NCBI GenBank assembly: GCA_029237695.1
Contig: CM055274.1
Coordinates: 17,225,505-17,289,504, forward strand
Reading direction: 5' to 3'
Length of the DNA: 64,000 bases
Source of the DNA: Conchocele bisecta
Lineage: Eukaryota; Mollusca; Bivalvia; Lucinida; Thyasiridae
Shown: piece after piece, positions 31,581-42,756 of the stretch
Position numbering within the stretch: position 1 is the stretch's first letter
How the letters are laid out: every line of letters begins with the position of its first letter
Translations under genes and position numbers: made by a program
Notes under the pieces: model-generated
Databases searched by the model: none
The model's input: the letters and a program-made list of their open reading frames with translations, nothing else
Told to the model about the DNA's origin: nothing

Positions 31581-31683
31581 TTTGTCTCATTTTGAAAAAA
31601 TTGCAACCCTCAAGAGAACAAGCATGGCAACAGTTTTTCGACCAAGCCTTTATATTTGTTACTTCCCCTATAACCGGCATTTG

Positions 31684-31893
31684 TTATGGGGCTTATGGGA
31701 TTTGTGACCAGTGTAGCTCGTGATCAAATAGCACTCTCATGTAGCCTGACAATGATCTATATTGCTTGGCAGTTTCATTGATGGAATTGTGTTTAGTGCA
31801 GATCCTGATCGATCAGACTGCGGATGCACAGGCTGATCTGCAATTACACTGTTCGCAAAATCATAAGCCCTATTTCTCCAATCACAGCCACAT
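31684..31893. mobile_element. Family D element (D6)
   Basis: Left end truncated (ATGGGGCTTATGGGATTTGT). Core AGATCCTGATCGATCAGACT facing GCACAGGCTGATCTGCAAT. Right end CTCCAATCACAGCCACATAT. Confidence 0.75.
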
Positions 31894-32395
31894 ATTTGCT
31901 GTGTGTAGTGTCTGTAGCTACTCAAATGACAAAATACCCATTAAACCTGGTGGCCAGAAACAATAAGCAGTTTCAAGGGTGAGCTGGTAGCGACTGTTTC
32001 TCTAAATTACCATTTTCCCGATAACCATCACCCAAACAAATGTAATCCAACTGGATGTGACATCTATGGAAAACCTACAACTGAGAATAAATGGCACGCA
32101 ACAGGCAAGCAGAATTTGTGGATAGTTTCATATTCTGAATTTTGAATATATCGATGAAATATAGAAACCTCATTTTTGTATATTTTTTGGCTACGGTCCA
32201 AACAAACTATTTTTATATCCTTTGTGACCAATTTAGACACAGACTGTGCAAGCATTAATTTTGTAATATGATTTTTGTCTATAATTTTCTGACATTCATG
32301 AATCTCAACCTCTAGCGGACTGCTAGTGGGCTGGGTATTGTTAGTCAATTTGGTGATCAAGTCACAAGGCTGTCTGGTTTAGAGATGTTCCACTA
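31894..32395. other. No recognisable feature; F fragment at 32365-32395
   Basis: A 98-codon open frame on the minus strand (32064-32360) has no domain I recognise. CTGTCTGGTTTAGAGATGTTCCACT is a lone F arm. Confidence 0.45.
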
Positions 32396-32755
32396 TAATT
32401 CCAGCACAAAAATATTTACACAATTCCCTAACATTTGATTGGTCCGTAGCAAGTCTCTGTCCAAAATTTATATCCCAGTAAACTCCATGCCGAACTACTT
32501 TCCGTAACCGACAGGCGCAGTTAAAATAATTCTTAAGAAAACGGAAAATAAACACATTTTCTTGATGAATTTATTTCAAATGCTGGAATTATAAGGAATG
32601 AATGGCATTTTTGTGGAATTTATTTGGGATATAAACTTGGAAAAGTCGCGGGAATACTGGACGAGGCCTTCTGGCCTTCGTCCAGTATTCCCGCGACTTT
32701 TCCAAGTTTATACCCAGATAAATTCCACAAAAAGGCCATTCATTCCTATAATAAT
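32396..32755. mobile_element. Family Q element (Q1)
   Basis: The 5' part AATTCCAGCACAAAAATATT to AATGCTGGAATTATAAGG carries AATTCCAGCA / TGCTGGAATT. The 3' part is a 75-bp-arm hairpin: GGAATGAATGGCATTTTTGT, AACTTGGAAAAGTCGCGGGA, ATACTGGACGA and the complement. Q2 is at 42240. Confidence 0.85.
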
Positions 32756-32964
32756 TAAGGCATATCAGTACTCTAACCCATGTTTGTGTGCTTTGCGACC
32801 ATGTACAGACACTATCTCCAAAGATAGATGATCGTGAAAAACCAAAATTAACCACACAAATGTTTTTCATTTCAATGTGTGTTCAAGATAGATATGCTAG
32901 GGTGTCCATTTAGAGAGGTCCATTGTATCAAGATTAAGGACCCGTTGGAACACATGCTCAAAAT
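32756..32964. other. No recognisable feature
   Basis: Contains only an F-like scrap, GGTGTCCATTTAGAGAGGTC at about 32892. Confidence 0.45.
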
Positions 32965-33245
32965 ATGATTTAAACATAATTGCTTCCTAATTCTGATGGT
33001 ATATATGCATGTGTTGTCCTGGCTTTTCTACATATGATTAGCTACATTATATCATGTTTTACTTTGAATGTTCTGTTCAGCGTCAAACGCCACAAGAGGT
33101 GAAACTGGCTGATGGCTAGAACACACAAAGATGACCGACTTGGCCACTCCATAAGCCGCATAATATACAATAACAAGGCAATGATCACATATGTTAGGCA
33201 TATATCCCATCACATTTAGGAAGCAATTATGTTCAAATACTATGA
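32965..33245. repeat. Inverted repeat, arms about 45-60 bp
   Basis: AACATAATTGCTTCCTAATT with GATGGTATATATGC at the left faces GCATATATCCCATCACATTT with AGGAAGCAATTATGTTCAAA at the right, about 170 bp apart. Arms differ at several bases. Confidence 0.65.
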
Positions 33246-33432
33246 TGATCATGTCTACATATGTATACTGATTGATGGCTGATAATATGGGTAACTAAGT
33301 GATCAACATCGTTGACCCAGCCAAGTCTGTGCAGTCAGTGGCAAACCATGTTATTCGATAAGTTCACTTTTTTTCAGCGGACAGCCCAAATCGGCAGCTA
33401 TTATGATCCCATTATAGAGTTACACCTTCAGT

Positions 33433-33685
33433 TTAACCCTTTCAACACTAGACCTTTATAGCTGTGTTTGCCAACAGTGTAGATCCAGATGAGCCGGCTC
33501 GTAACGAGCCGTCTCATCAGGATCTGCACTTTTTGCAAGTAATTTTCATATTTTTCAGGAAACAAAACACACACCACATCATAAATGAACTATCAGTAGT
33601 TTGAAAATCATTTTGTGATGATTGGATTGGTCGGAAAATTAACATCTCAAAATCCATTCCAGTTATTTATGGGTAAAAGGGTTAA
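33433..33685. mobile_element. Family C element (C6), complete
   Basis: TTAACCCTTTCAACACTAGA to ATGGGTAAAAGGGTTAA. Core AGTGTAGATCCAGATGAGCC, GGCTCGTAACGAGCC, GTCTCATCAGGATCTGCACT. A good reference copy for the family: 253 bp with intact ends and palindrome. Confidence 0.88.
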
Positions 33686-34054
33686 CTACGCTGGTTGCAA
33701 AAATTGTATAAATGTATTAATTGTTGTGTCCCAATTAGAGCACAATACTACAAAGCTTACTGATTAGCCCAGAGTTCTAAACAAATTAGCTCAAGTATGA
33801 ATATCCATTGTGCAAATTAATGGCAATAGTGATTGATAGAATGATGGCATTTGAACGGGAATTGAGATGTTGTTGATTGCTGTTGACAGGTTCGTTGTAA
33901 CTCAAACAGGTGCTCACGGTTATTATTCAAAACTTCACAGGTTTACACAGAAAATATGCGTTATATAGCGGCAACAGGAAATGTGGATATGCACAGGTGA
34001 TGTAACAGAGAGAAGAGACAGATAAAGGTAATGGGTCTGAATAAAAGGAAGACT
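33686..34054. other. No recognisable feature
   Basis: No coding motif and no family member. Confidence 0.5.
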
Positions 34055-34170
34055 TTAACCCATTTCAAGCTGAAGATTCACCATTTTTCAGACGAAAAAA
34101 TATAAATATTTTCTTTATTTCTACTCTAAAAATATATGTTGTTACCACTCATCTGAACCGTCTCGCCGTT
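34055..34170. mobile_element. Family E element, left half (E3)
   Basis: TTAACCCATTTCAAGCTGAA, then ATATATGTTGTTACCACTCA, TCTGAACCGTCTCGCCG. It stops at the hairpin turn, so the right half is missing. Confidence 0.72.
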
Positions 34171-34600
34171 TTCAATAGGTGTGTTCCCACAATATATATC
34201 AATGCACACGTGAAATGTCAAGCTGAGACTTATAGTAGTCAAGTTAATTTTGCGGCAACTAGCAAAGTGCAGGTAACCATGAACTAGGTGCACCAGACCC
34301 CACTTTCAATAGAGGTCTTCCCCTAATATAAATGCACATATCGATGGTCTAGTAACATAAGGTCGTAAGTGCTATGCTTTAGCATAGCATTTGCGATCTT
34401 ATGTTACTAGACCATCGATATGAAAGCATAGCACTTACGACCTTACGTAGTATGGTGGAGACTGAAATATTGTCTCAAAACGACAAAAGTGAGAAAAAAT
34501 CTATTTTTAGCCCTGGTGACATCCAACTTGGGCCGATGCACTCCATTTTCAATAAGCATCTTCCCACAATATATATTGATGTAAAAGTATCTTCCCCTAA
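34171..34600 (+). repeat. Diverged tandem copies of an I-associated segment
   Basis: Blocks of the form TTTCAATAGGTGTGTTCCCA, CAATATATATCAATGCACAC, AGACTTATAGTAGTCAAGTT and GCAACTAGCAAAGTGCAGG recur at 34171-34335, 34445-34600, 37025-37241 and 39211-39310. Those after 37000 flank both I elements, so this segment is either their 5' portion or a duplicated host tract. Palindrome J1 interrupts it. Confidence 0.6.
34337..34422. mobile_element. Family J hairpin (J1), arms 42 bp
   Basis: CATATCGATGGTCTAGTAAC, ATAAGGTCGTAAGTGCTATG faces CATAGCATTTGCGATCTTAT, GTTACTAGACCATCGATATG across a TT loop; the arms differ at a few bases. A partial repeat of one arm follows (AGCATAGCACTTACGACCTT). Confidence 0.85.
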
Positions 34601-34610
34601 TATATAGAGG

Positions 34611-34765
34611 ATATTCATATTTTTGCAACGAATATGACATATATGTTCATCGAGTGGTGTGAAATGTCCATATTTCACGAGTGCCGTTACGGCACTCATG
34701 AAATATGGACATGTCACACCACGAGATGAAAATATATGTCATATTCGTTGCAAAAATATGAATAT
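34611..34765. mobile_element. Family K hairpin, arms 76 bp
   Basis: ATATTCATATTTTTGCAACG, AATATGACATATATGTTCAT, GTCCATATTTCACGAGTGCC face their complements across a TTA loop (34687-34689) with few mismatches. Ends at 34765. Non-coding and single in the window. Confidence 0.85.
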
Positions 34766-35004
34766 TCTATTTATTATATACCACTCCATGGAAATTAGCA
34801 GTTTTTTAGACTGTACGTATACGGTAATGAATGTGTATTTGCAGCCTATTTGCAGTCCGGCACTGCAGGTGTGCGTTATGAATATAGATAGCGGATGTAC
34901 AATGTAGTCGTATTTTCACCGGGAAAATGTTTATTTCATCGATGAGAACATATGACTTTTATTTACATCGTATAACTATGTATTTCATGGGTAGGTATAT
35001 AATA
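34766..35004. other. No recognisable feature
   Basis: Between hairpin K and element I-1; only simple AT-rich sequence. Confidence 0.5.
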
Positions 35005-37004
35005 ACAAGAGGGCCATGATGGCCCTAATTCGCTCACCTGACTCCATGAACACCAGAGGAGAATGTGACATTGAGTTAAAATTGTGGTATATTTAGATGG
35101 CGGTCATCTTGGATTAAGCGATGACTCATTTTACCAAATCTGAAAATGCATCACCCAAGGATCTTAACTTCCTATGAAGTTTGGCATCGGCCACGTTCAA
35201 AATCTCGAATAAATGGACCTTTTGGTGGCCATCATGGATGACATAATCATCCGATTCCGACAAATATTGCACCAGAGCAATCGCCTCATCGATACCTTCA
35301 AATTGATATATGACATGAGCATATTCGGTCAAAAATAAAATTTGACCCCATGGGCCACGCTCATTTTTGACCCCGGGTTCACCATTTTAACAACTTTGAA
35401 AGAGCATTGTAAATCGATCATTCCTACCAAGTTTAGTCGAAATCCGGCCAGCGGTTCATGAGAAGAAGATTTTTTAAGAATTTATGCTATTTTTAGATGG
35501 CGGCAATCTTGGATTAGCGATGACCTCCATTTTAACAAATCTGAAAAGGCTTCACCCATGGACCTTAACTTAAGTTTGGCTAGCATGGGCCAAGCGGTTC
35601 ATGTGAAGAAGAATTTTGAAATCTCTAATAAAAGAACGACCTTTTGACATTTCGGCGGCCATCTTGGATGACATAACAAACCGATTTTGATAAAAAATGT
35701 ACCAGAGCGATCGCCTCATTGATACCGTCGATTTGATATATAACATGACCATATTCGGTCAAAAATAAAATTTGACCCCAAGGGCCACGCCCATTTTTGA
35801 CCCCGGGGTCACCATTTTAACAACTTTGAAAGAACATTGTTCATCGATCATTCCTACCAAGTTTCGTCGAAATCCGGCTAGCGGTTCATGAGAAGATTTT
35901 TCAAGAATTTATGCTATTTTTAGACGGCGGCCATCTTGGCTTAGCGATGATCTCCATTTTAACAAATCTGAAAGGCTTCACCCATGGACCATAACTTTTA
36001 AGTTTGGCTACCATGGGCCAAGCGATTCATGTGAAGAAGAATTTTGAAATCTAATAAAAGAACGGCCTTTTGACATTTCGGCGGCCATCTTGGATGACAT
36101 AACAATCTGATTTCGACAAAAAATGTACCAGAGTGATCGCCTCATTGATACCTTCGATTTGATATATAACATGACCATATTCGGTCAAAAATAAAATTTG
36201 ACCCCAATTTGACCCCACGTGCCACGCCCAGTTTTGACCCCGGGGTCACCATTTTAACAACTTTGAAAGAGCATGGTACATCGATCATTCCTACCAAGTT
36301 TCGTCGAAATCCGGCAAGCGGTTCATGAGAAGAAGATTTTTTTAAGAATTTATGCTATTTTTAGACGGTGGCCATCTTGGATTAGCGATAACCTCCATTT
36401 TAACAAATCTGAAAAGGCTTCACCCATGGATCATAACTTTTAAGTTTGGCTACTATGGGCCAAGCGGTTCATGTGAAGAAGAATTTTGAAATCTCTAATA
36501 AAAGAACAACCTTTTGACCTTTTGGCGGCCATCTTGGATGACATAACCATCCGATTTCGACAAAAAAATGCACCAGAGTGATCGCCTCATTGATACCTTC
36601 AATTTGATATATGGCATGACCATATTCGGTCAAAAATAATATTTGACCCCAATTTGACCCCACGGGCCACGCCTATTTTTGACCACAGGGTCACCATTTT
36701 AACAACTTTGAAAGAGCATTGTACATCGATCATTCCTACCAAGTTGTGTCGAAATCCGGTTGGCGGTTCTTGAGAAGAAGATTTTTGAAGAATTTGTGCT
36801 ATTTTTTAGACGGCGGCCATCTTGTATTACGTAATGACGTCATTTTAACAATTTTGCAATCCCCCTACCTAAGGACCATGACCATGAAGTTTGGTGACTA
36901 TAGGCCCAATGCTTACCGAGGAGAAGACGTTTGAAAATGTTCACGGACGACGACAGACACATTGCGGTAACAATAGCTCACATGAGCTTTGCTCAGGTGA
37001 GCTA
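35005..37004 (+). mobile_element. Family I element (I-1), about 2.0 kb
   Basis: Starts ACAAGAGGGCCATGATGGCC (palindrome GGGCCATGATGGCCC), then CTAATTCGCTCACCTGACTC. The body is about four tandem units of about 435 bp: TTTGACCCCGGGGTCACCAT recurs, diverged, at 35372, 35801, 36237 and 36681. Each unit contains GGCGGCCATCTTGGATTAGC, CATCGATCATTCCTACCAAG and TTTCGTCGAAATCCGGC. It closes with AATGTTCACGGACGACGAC and a terminal hairpin, AGCTCACATGAGC facing GCTCAGGTGAGCT (36975-37003), then AA. No open frame above about 75 codons. Class unknown. Confidence 0.88.
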
Positions 37005-37014
37005 AAAATGCACA

Positions 37015-37241
37015 TACATGTATGTAGTATGGTGGAGATTGAAATATTGTGTCAAAACGACAAAAGTGAGAACAAAATCTATTTTTAGCACCCCCTCCCC
37101 CCCCCCCCGGTGACATTCAACTTGGGCCGATGCACTCCATTTTCAATAAGCGTCTTCCCACAGTATATATTGATGCACAAGTATTGTTAATCTCGGAGTT
37201 ATAGTAGTTGGGTTATTGTGCAGAAATGAGCAAAGTGAAAA
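37015..37241 (+). repeat. I-associated segment between I-1 and I-2
   Basis: GTAGTATGGTGGAGATTGAA, CAAAACGACAAAAGTGAGAA, CAACTTGGGCCGATGCACTC and CCCACAGTATATATTGATGC closely match 34445-34590. It includes a C homopolymer of about 14 (37094-37107). Its 3' end abuts I-2 just as the sequence before 35005 does only loosely. Confidence 0.75.
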
Positions 37242-39210
37242 ACAAGAGGGCCATGATGGCCCTAATTCGCTCACCTGACTCCATGAACACCAGAGGAGAA
37301 TGTGACATTGAGTTCATGTGTTTTAAAAAAATTGTGCTATTTTTAGATGGCGGTCATCTTGGATTAAGCGATGACTCTCATTTTACAAAATCTGAAAATG
37401 CTTCACCCAGCAACGGCCATGTGGTTCCTGAGAAAAATCTTGAATAAATGGACCTTTTGGTGGCCATCATGGAAGACATAATCATCCGATTCCGACAAAT
37501 ATTGCACCAGAGTGATCGCCTCATTGATACCTTCAATTTGATATATGACATGACCATATTCAGTCAAAAATAAAATTTGACCCCAATTTGACCCCACGGG
37601 CCACGCCCATTTTTGACCCCGGAGTCACCATTTTAACAACTTTCAAAGAGCAATGTACATCGATCATTCCTACCAAGTTTCGTCGAAATCCGGCAAGCGG
37701 TTCATGAGAAGAAGATTTTTTAAGAATGTATGCTATTTTTAGACGGCAGCCATCTTGGATTAGTGATGACCTCCATTTTAACAAATCTGAAAAGGCTTCA
37801 CCCATGGACCATAACTTTTAAGTTTGGCTACCATGGGCCAAGCGGTTCATGTGAAGAAGAATTTTTAAATCTCTAATAAAAGAACGACCTTTTGACATTT
37901 CGGCGGCCATCTTGGATGACATAACAATCCGATTTGGACAAAAAATGTACCAGAGTGATCGCCTCATTGATACCTTCGATTTTATATATAACATGACCAT
38001 ATTCGGTCAAAAATAAAATTTGACCCCACGGGCCACGCCCATTTTAACAACTTTGAAAGAGCATGGTACATCGATCATTCCTACCAAGTTTCGTCGAAAA
38101 GAAGATTTTTTAAGAATTTATGATATTTTTAGACGGCGGCCATCTTGGATTAGCGATGACCTCCATTTTAACAAATCTGAAAAGGCTTCACACATGGACC
38201 ATAACTTTTAAGTTTGGCTACCATGGGCCAAGCGGTTCATGTGAAGAAGAATTTTGAAATCTCTAATAAAAGAACGACCTTTTGACCTTTCGGCGGCCAT
38301 CTTGGATGACATAACAATCCGATTTCGACAGAAAATGCACCAGAGTGATCGCCTCATTGATACCTTCAATTTGATATATGACATGACCATATTCGGTCAA
38401 AAATAAAATTTGACCCCACGGGCCACGCCCATTTTTGACCCCGGGGTCACCATTTTAACAACTTTGAAAGAGCAATGTACATTGATCATTCCTACCAAGT
38501 TTCGTCGAAATCCGGCAAGCGGTTCATGAGAAGAACATTTTTTAAGAATGTATGCTATTTTTAGACGGCGGCCATCTTGGATTAGTGATGACCTCCATTT
38601 TAACAAATCTGAAAAGGCTTCACCCATGGACCATAACTTTTAAGTTTGGCTACCATGGGCCAAGTGGTTCATGTGAAGAAGAATTTTTAAATCTCTAATA
38701 AAAGAACGACCTTTTGACCTTTCGGCGGCCATCTTGGATGACATAACAATCCGATTTCGAAAAAAAATGCACCAGAGTGATCGCCTCATTGATACCTTCA
38801 ATTTGATATATGAAATGACCATATTCAGTCAAAAATAAAATTTGACTCCAATTTGACCCCACGGGCCACGCCCATTTTTGACCCCAGGGTCACCATTTTA
38901 ACAACTTTGAAAGAGCAATGTACATCGATCATTCCTACCAAGTTTTGTCGAAATCCGGTTGGCGGTTCTTGAGAAGAAGATTTTTTAAGAATTTGTGCTA
39001 TTTTTAGACGGCGGCCATCTTGGATTACGTAATGACGTCATTTTAACAATTTTGTAATCCCCCTACCTAAGGACCATGACCATGAAGTTTGGTGACTATA
39101 GACCCAATGGTTACCGAGGAGAAGACGTTTGAAAATGTTCACGGACGACGACGGACGACGGACACATTGCGGTAACAATAGCTCACATGAGCTTCGCTCA
39201 AGTGAGCTAA
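37242..39210 (+). mobile_element. Family I element (I-2), about 1.97 kb
   Basis: Same start (ACAAGAGGGCCATGATGGCC), tandem units and terminal hairpin (39180-39208, AGCTCACATGAGC facing GCTCAAGTGAGCT) as I-1, in the same orientation. One unit is shortened near 38030, where CCACGCCCATTTTAACAACT skips the GACCCCGGGG block. Ends CTAA as in I-1. Confidence 0.88.
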
Positions 39211-39329
39211 AAACACAATATATTTTTAGCGCAGATGACCCTTGAACTTTGTGCTACTTTCAATATGTGTCTACTCCTAATTGACATCAATACACCTGTG
39301 AAGCATGGTGTAAATACCCAATTAAAATT

Positions 39330-39545
39330 GCGTATCAAAAAGCAATGAAAAATTTGTGGTATCTTTATCATGCTACAGAAAACAATAAACAGACCACAAA
39401 TATAGCATATTTTCTTATTTTTCAATGAAAACACATCTTGGTATTTCATTAGAATTGTCTCAAAGGAGACAATTCTAATGAAATACCAAGATGTGTTTTC
39501 ATTTAGAAGCAAACTATTCAATGTGTGCGGTCTGCTGATGTGTAA
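39330..39545. mobile_element. Family A element, diverged (A3)
   Basis: Perfect core stem TCTTGGTATTTCATTAGAAT, TGTCTC facing GAGACAATTCTAATGAAATA, CCAAGA. Outer ends no longer show TTAA. Confidence 0.7.
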
Positions 39546-39707
39546 ACAGTTGTGTGATTCTATTTGAGACAATTAAAATTTTGAAATACCCAATTGCTTC
39601 AGAAATGATGGAGTGACAATACTCGATTACTAATTCCTTATCTGGAGCCCTGACAGACCATCTAGATGGAGAGATTTAATCAACAAATCATAAAATATTC
39701 ACAAACT

Positions 39708-39787
39708 AGATCCTCATGAGCCGTCTCATCTGGATCTGCACTGTTGGCAAACATTGCCATTATGGTCTGCAGTATTGAAAGGGTTAA
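39708..39787. mobile_element. Family C element, end fragment (C7)
   Basis: TCATGAGCCGTCTCATCTGG, ATCTGCACTGTTGGCAAACA and GTATTGAAAGGGTTAA. One half only. Confidence 0.7.
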
Positions 39788-40419
39788 CCTGTCAAGTTGT
39801 TTTCCACCCAGGATGGTGACCTTATTATCCGAACTGTAGAGAAATTATGTAAATCATCATTAAACAAACAAAATGTTATTGTGGTTAATCTCCTTTCAAA
39901 GCAGTGGTATTATACCAAATTCCAACGGGAGCAGTAGATGTCATCCCTCCTGCTGGCTAAGCACACAGTAATCTCCCCTGATTACACAAAGAAAACAAAG
40001 TCAGCAAGTTGTCACGTTGGTAAAACAAAGATGTTAAATGATCCGTAATGTGATTAAAATAATCCCTCGCAACGAAGCTCGGGGAAAAAATGGTGGATGT
40101 ATCGCAGCGACACATCTGTTGCAGGAGTATGAAAGCTTAAGATACGAAAATCAAAGTTGGCTTTTATCATGGGTTGAGATTATAAAACATTTTCTGCACT
40201 CAACTCAGAGCTGCTGCACTCAGCTGAGAGCTGAGCTCAACTTGGCAAACACAGATTCACCTACCTGAACGAAGCATGAATATGTTTTCTGAAATAATTT
40301 ATCACGTCTGTCGGGTCCTTATATACATAAATTCAGAAAACATAATTTACAGCATACATATCAGTAATACACATTACTGGTTAGTCCACGTTGAGCACGG
40401 CTCCGAAGAGCATTATATA
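39788..40419. other. No recognisable feature
   Basis: A 76-codon open frame (40038-40268, plus) has no recognisable domain. Imperfect GAGCTG repeats lie at 40208-40235. Confidence 0.45.
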
Positions 40420-40853
40420 GAGAATAGTAGGTTAGTGCCGTGAATGGGAAAAAATATCTGGCAAGGCTCAGGAATTTCTTTATTTCTCATCAGAAGTATA
40501 TGTTGTGACCACTCATTTGAACCGTCTCGCCGAGACGGTTCAAATGAGTGGTCACAACATATACTTTGGTTCAGAAATAAGGAAAATAGATAGACAATAG
40601 TAGGTTAGTGCCGTGAATGGGAAAAAATATCTGGCAAGGCTCAGGAAACGGGATGGGCGAGGCTCTGCCGAGCACTTCCCGTTTCCGTGCCGCGCCAGAT
40701 ATTTTTTCCCATTCACGGCACTAACCTACTATTCTATTTATCCCGTCAACATCTTCAAATGGCTGTAAAATGCAAAAATTGTATTGACTGGATATCAAAA
40801 ATGTTTCACGGCACCGTGTTTCATGGCACATACGCACTGTGTTGACGGGATAA
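40420..40853 (+). mobile_element. N-P composite hairpin element with an E insertion
   Basis: A partial N arm (AGAATAGTAGGTTAGTGCCG, TGAATGGGAAAAAATATCTG, 40421-40475) is followed by an E core (ATGTTGTGACCACTCATTTG, AACCGTCTCGCCGAGACGG; 40476-40590). A full N hairpin follows (40596-40735, arms over 50 bp, GGCACTAACCTACTATTCT). P follows directly (40737-40853): TATCCCGTCAACA... TGTTGACGGGATAA. The same N+P pair occurs inverted at 63476-63722. Confidence 0.82.
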
Positions 40854-41328
40854 AAATGTTTATAACCTCGAGATTTGGCTTCTAACCATTTTTCATTCCT
40901 GCATGAAGAGTATATTGCAGTTATATGATTCTGGTACAACAGTTTGGGCCCTTATCATGTACAATTTCATACTCAACAGAAAATGTTATTGGTCTTCACC
41001 CATCAAACTGCCTGTTTTTTAGCGCAGATTTTGAAAACATGATCAGTAAGATTTTTATTGCATAAAAATGACTTTAAAACTGCAATATAACAGTGTACCA
41101 TATATTATAAATCATATAATTACACAAGTCTGACACTGTAATAAATATGTAAACAAGACTGCTACAGAAACCATGTTAGGTGATCCATACATAAGGCTTC
41201 ACTGTATGACGCTGTGCTTATAAATTAATGATAATCTAATAGTGGAGTTTATTTAACATAAACATTATTAAACTTGTTAACTGATATATATAGAAACAAG
41301 ACATAACCTTGTTTCTTATGAACAGTAG
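40854..41328. other. No recognisable feature
   Basis: AT-rich, no family member. Confidence 0.5.
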
Positions 41329-41598
41329 TAAAGTGGTATTGGCAAAAAGTGTAGATCCTGATGAGACGGCTCGTTACGAGCCGGCTCATCTGGATCTGCA
41401 CTGTTTGCATAAACCGCTATAGCCGCCTCGTCAGGATCTGCACTTTTTGCGAGAAATTTCATAATTTTAGGAACAAAAAAAAAAAACCCGTTTTCATAAA
41501 TGGACCAGTCTGAAACCAATTTTGTGATGGTTGGATTGGTTGCAAAATTAACATATCAAAATCCATTCCAGTAAGTTACTTAGGGGTGAAAGGGTTAA
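41329..41598. mobile_element. Family C element (C8), compound
   Basis: Core AAAGTGTAGATCCTGATGAG, ACGGCTCGTTACGAGCCGGC, TCATCTGGATCTGCACTGTT, then a second partial core (CTATAGCCGCCTCGTCAGGA) and the normal right half to AAAGGGTTAA. Looks like recombination between two oppositely oriented C copies. Confidence 0.75.
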
Positions 41599-42017
41599 GT
41601 AAATAACATATTCGATCATCTCTCATGTAACATGCTTTACCCAACAACAGGCCTATATTTCTTACTTGTCATAGTCTTATCTAGATCATACCCAATATTA
41701 AATATATATTAATTGTATTAAATTTAGCTAGAAATGTCTCCATAAAAAGCATACCAAGACTGTCTTCCTTTAATTGTTAATGTGTTGCATGTCAAGTGTG
41801 CAAACACTTTCTCCATAATCAGATTTCATTGGAACATGGATATAATAGAACAGTTAGGTAATACTTTACTCCTCGTCAATGTATACACAACACAACCTTG
41901 CTGACCCGTAATGACAAATATGGGTTTACTAGCTAAGCGCCTCGACAAATCCACTCGTCTGTTTGTATGATGAATTCTGCATATGGATGAGTGCTAATTT
42001 GATGGAATGATGCAGAA
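41599..42017. other. No recognisable feature
   Basis: No coding motif and no family member. Confidence 0.5.
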
Positions 42018-42090
42018 TTAACCCATTACATGCGGAATACACTTTTACGGATATGATTTTTTTTTTTTTTAAATATTTTAGTTTTATTAT
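42018..42090. mobile_element. Family E element, left terminus (E11)
   Basis: TTAACCCATTACATGCGGAA, TACACTTTTACGGATATGAT and a T run, matching the left end of E7. The core is absent. Confidence 0.65.
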
Positions 42091-42239
42091 TCAATGAAAG
42101 AATGAGCCTTCAACCAATTCAGCTTGTGATATAAATAGATGATCTTACATGCGTGGTGATTTAATATGATATTTATTAAACGAGTTGACTGACTTTATAA
42201 GAAATAGGCTAATTGTTTCTTATGAAATCAGTTACAAGT

Positions 42240-42652
42240 TTAATAATTCCAGCACAAAAATATTTACACAATTCCCTAACATTTGATTGGTTCGTTGCAA
42301 GTCTCCGTCCAAAATTTATATCCCAGTAAACTCCCATGCCGCACTACTTTCCGTAACCGTCAGGCGCAGTTAAAATAATTCTTAAGAAAACGGAAAATAA
42401 ACACATTTTCTTGATGAATTTATTTAAAATGCTGGAATTATAAGGAATGAATGGCCTTTTTGTGGAATTTATCGGGGATATAAACTTGGAAAAGTCACAG
42501 GAATACTGGACGAGGCCTTAAAAAATTACAATTTTCCAGAAAAAAAAAGAAAGAAGAAAATTGTAATTTTGTATCGCTTCGTCCAGTATTCCCGCGACTT
42601 ATCCAAGTTTATACCCCGATAAATTCCACAAAAAGGCCATTAATTCCTATAA
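42240..42652. mobile_element. Family Q element (Q2) with a hairpin in its turn
   Basis: Same 5' block (AATTCCAGCACAAAAATATT) and 75-bp arms as Q1. At the hairpin turn, between GGACGAGGCCT and CTTCGTCCAGT, lies an extra A/T-rich stem (about 42518-42578), the same type as at 10856. Confidence 0.82.
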
Positions 42653-42756
42653 TGTTAGATTATTTTGACTACGTAAGTACAGCATCACTCATTGAAGCTG
42701 TATGGATCACCAAACATGTTTTTGCCATTACTGTTAACTTGCTGTATTGTTGCAAT

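Noticed and set aside
35126..38822. Repeated minus-strand open frames of 60-81 codons (ending NRLAHGSQT, or with WRSSLIQDG) in the I elements
   Set aside because: Each comes from one copy of the 435-bp tandem unit. Units carry different stops and there is no splice or start context. They are by-products of repetition.
35005..39210. I elements as Helitrons
   Set aside because: The terminal hairpin ends in CTAA, but it touches the end instead of sitting about 10 bp inside, no TC start is seen and no Rep/helicase is present. Left unclassified.
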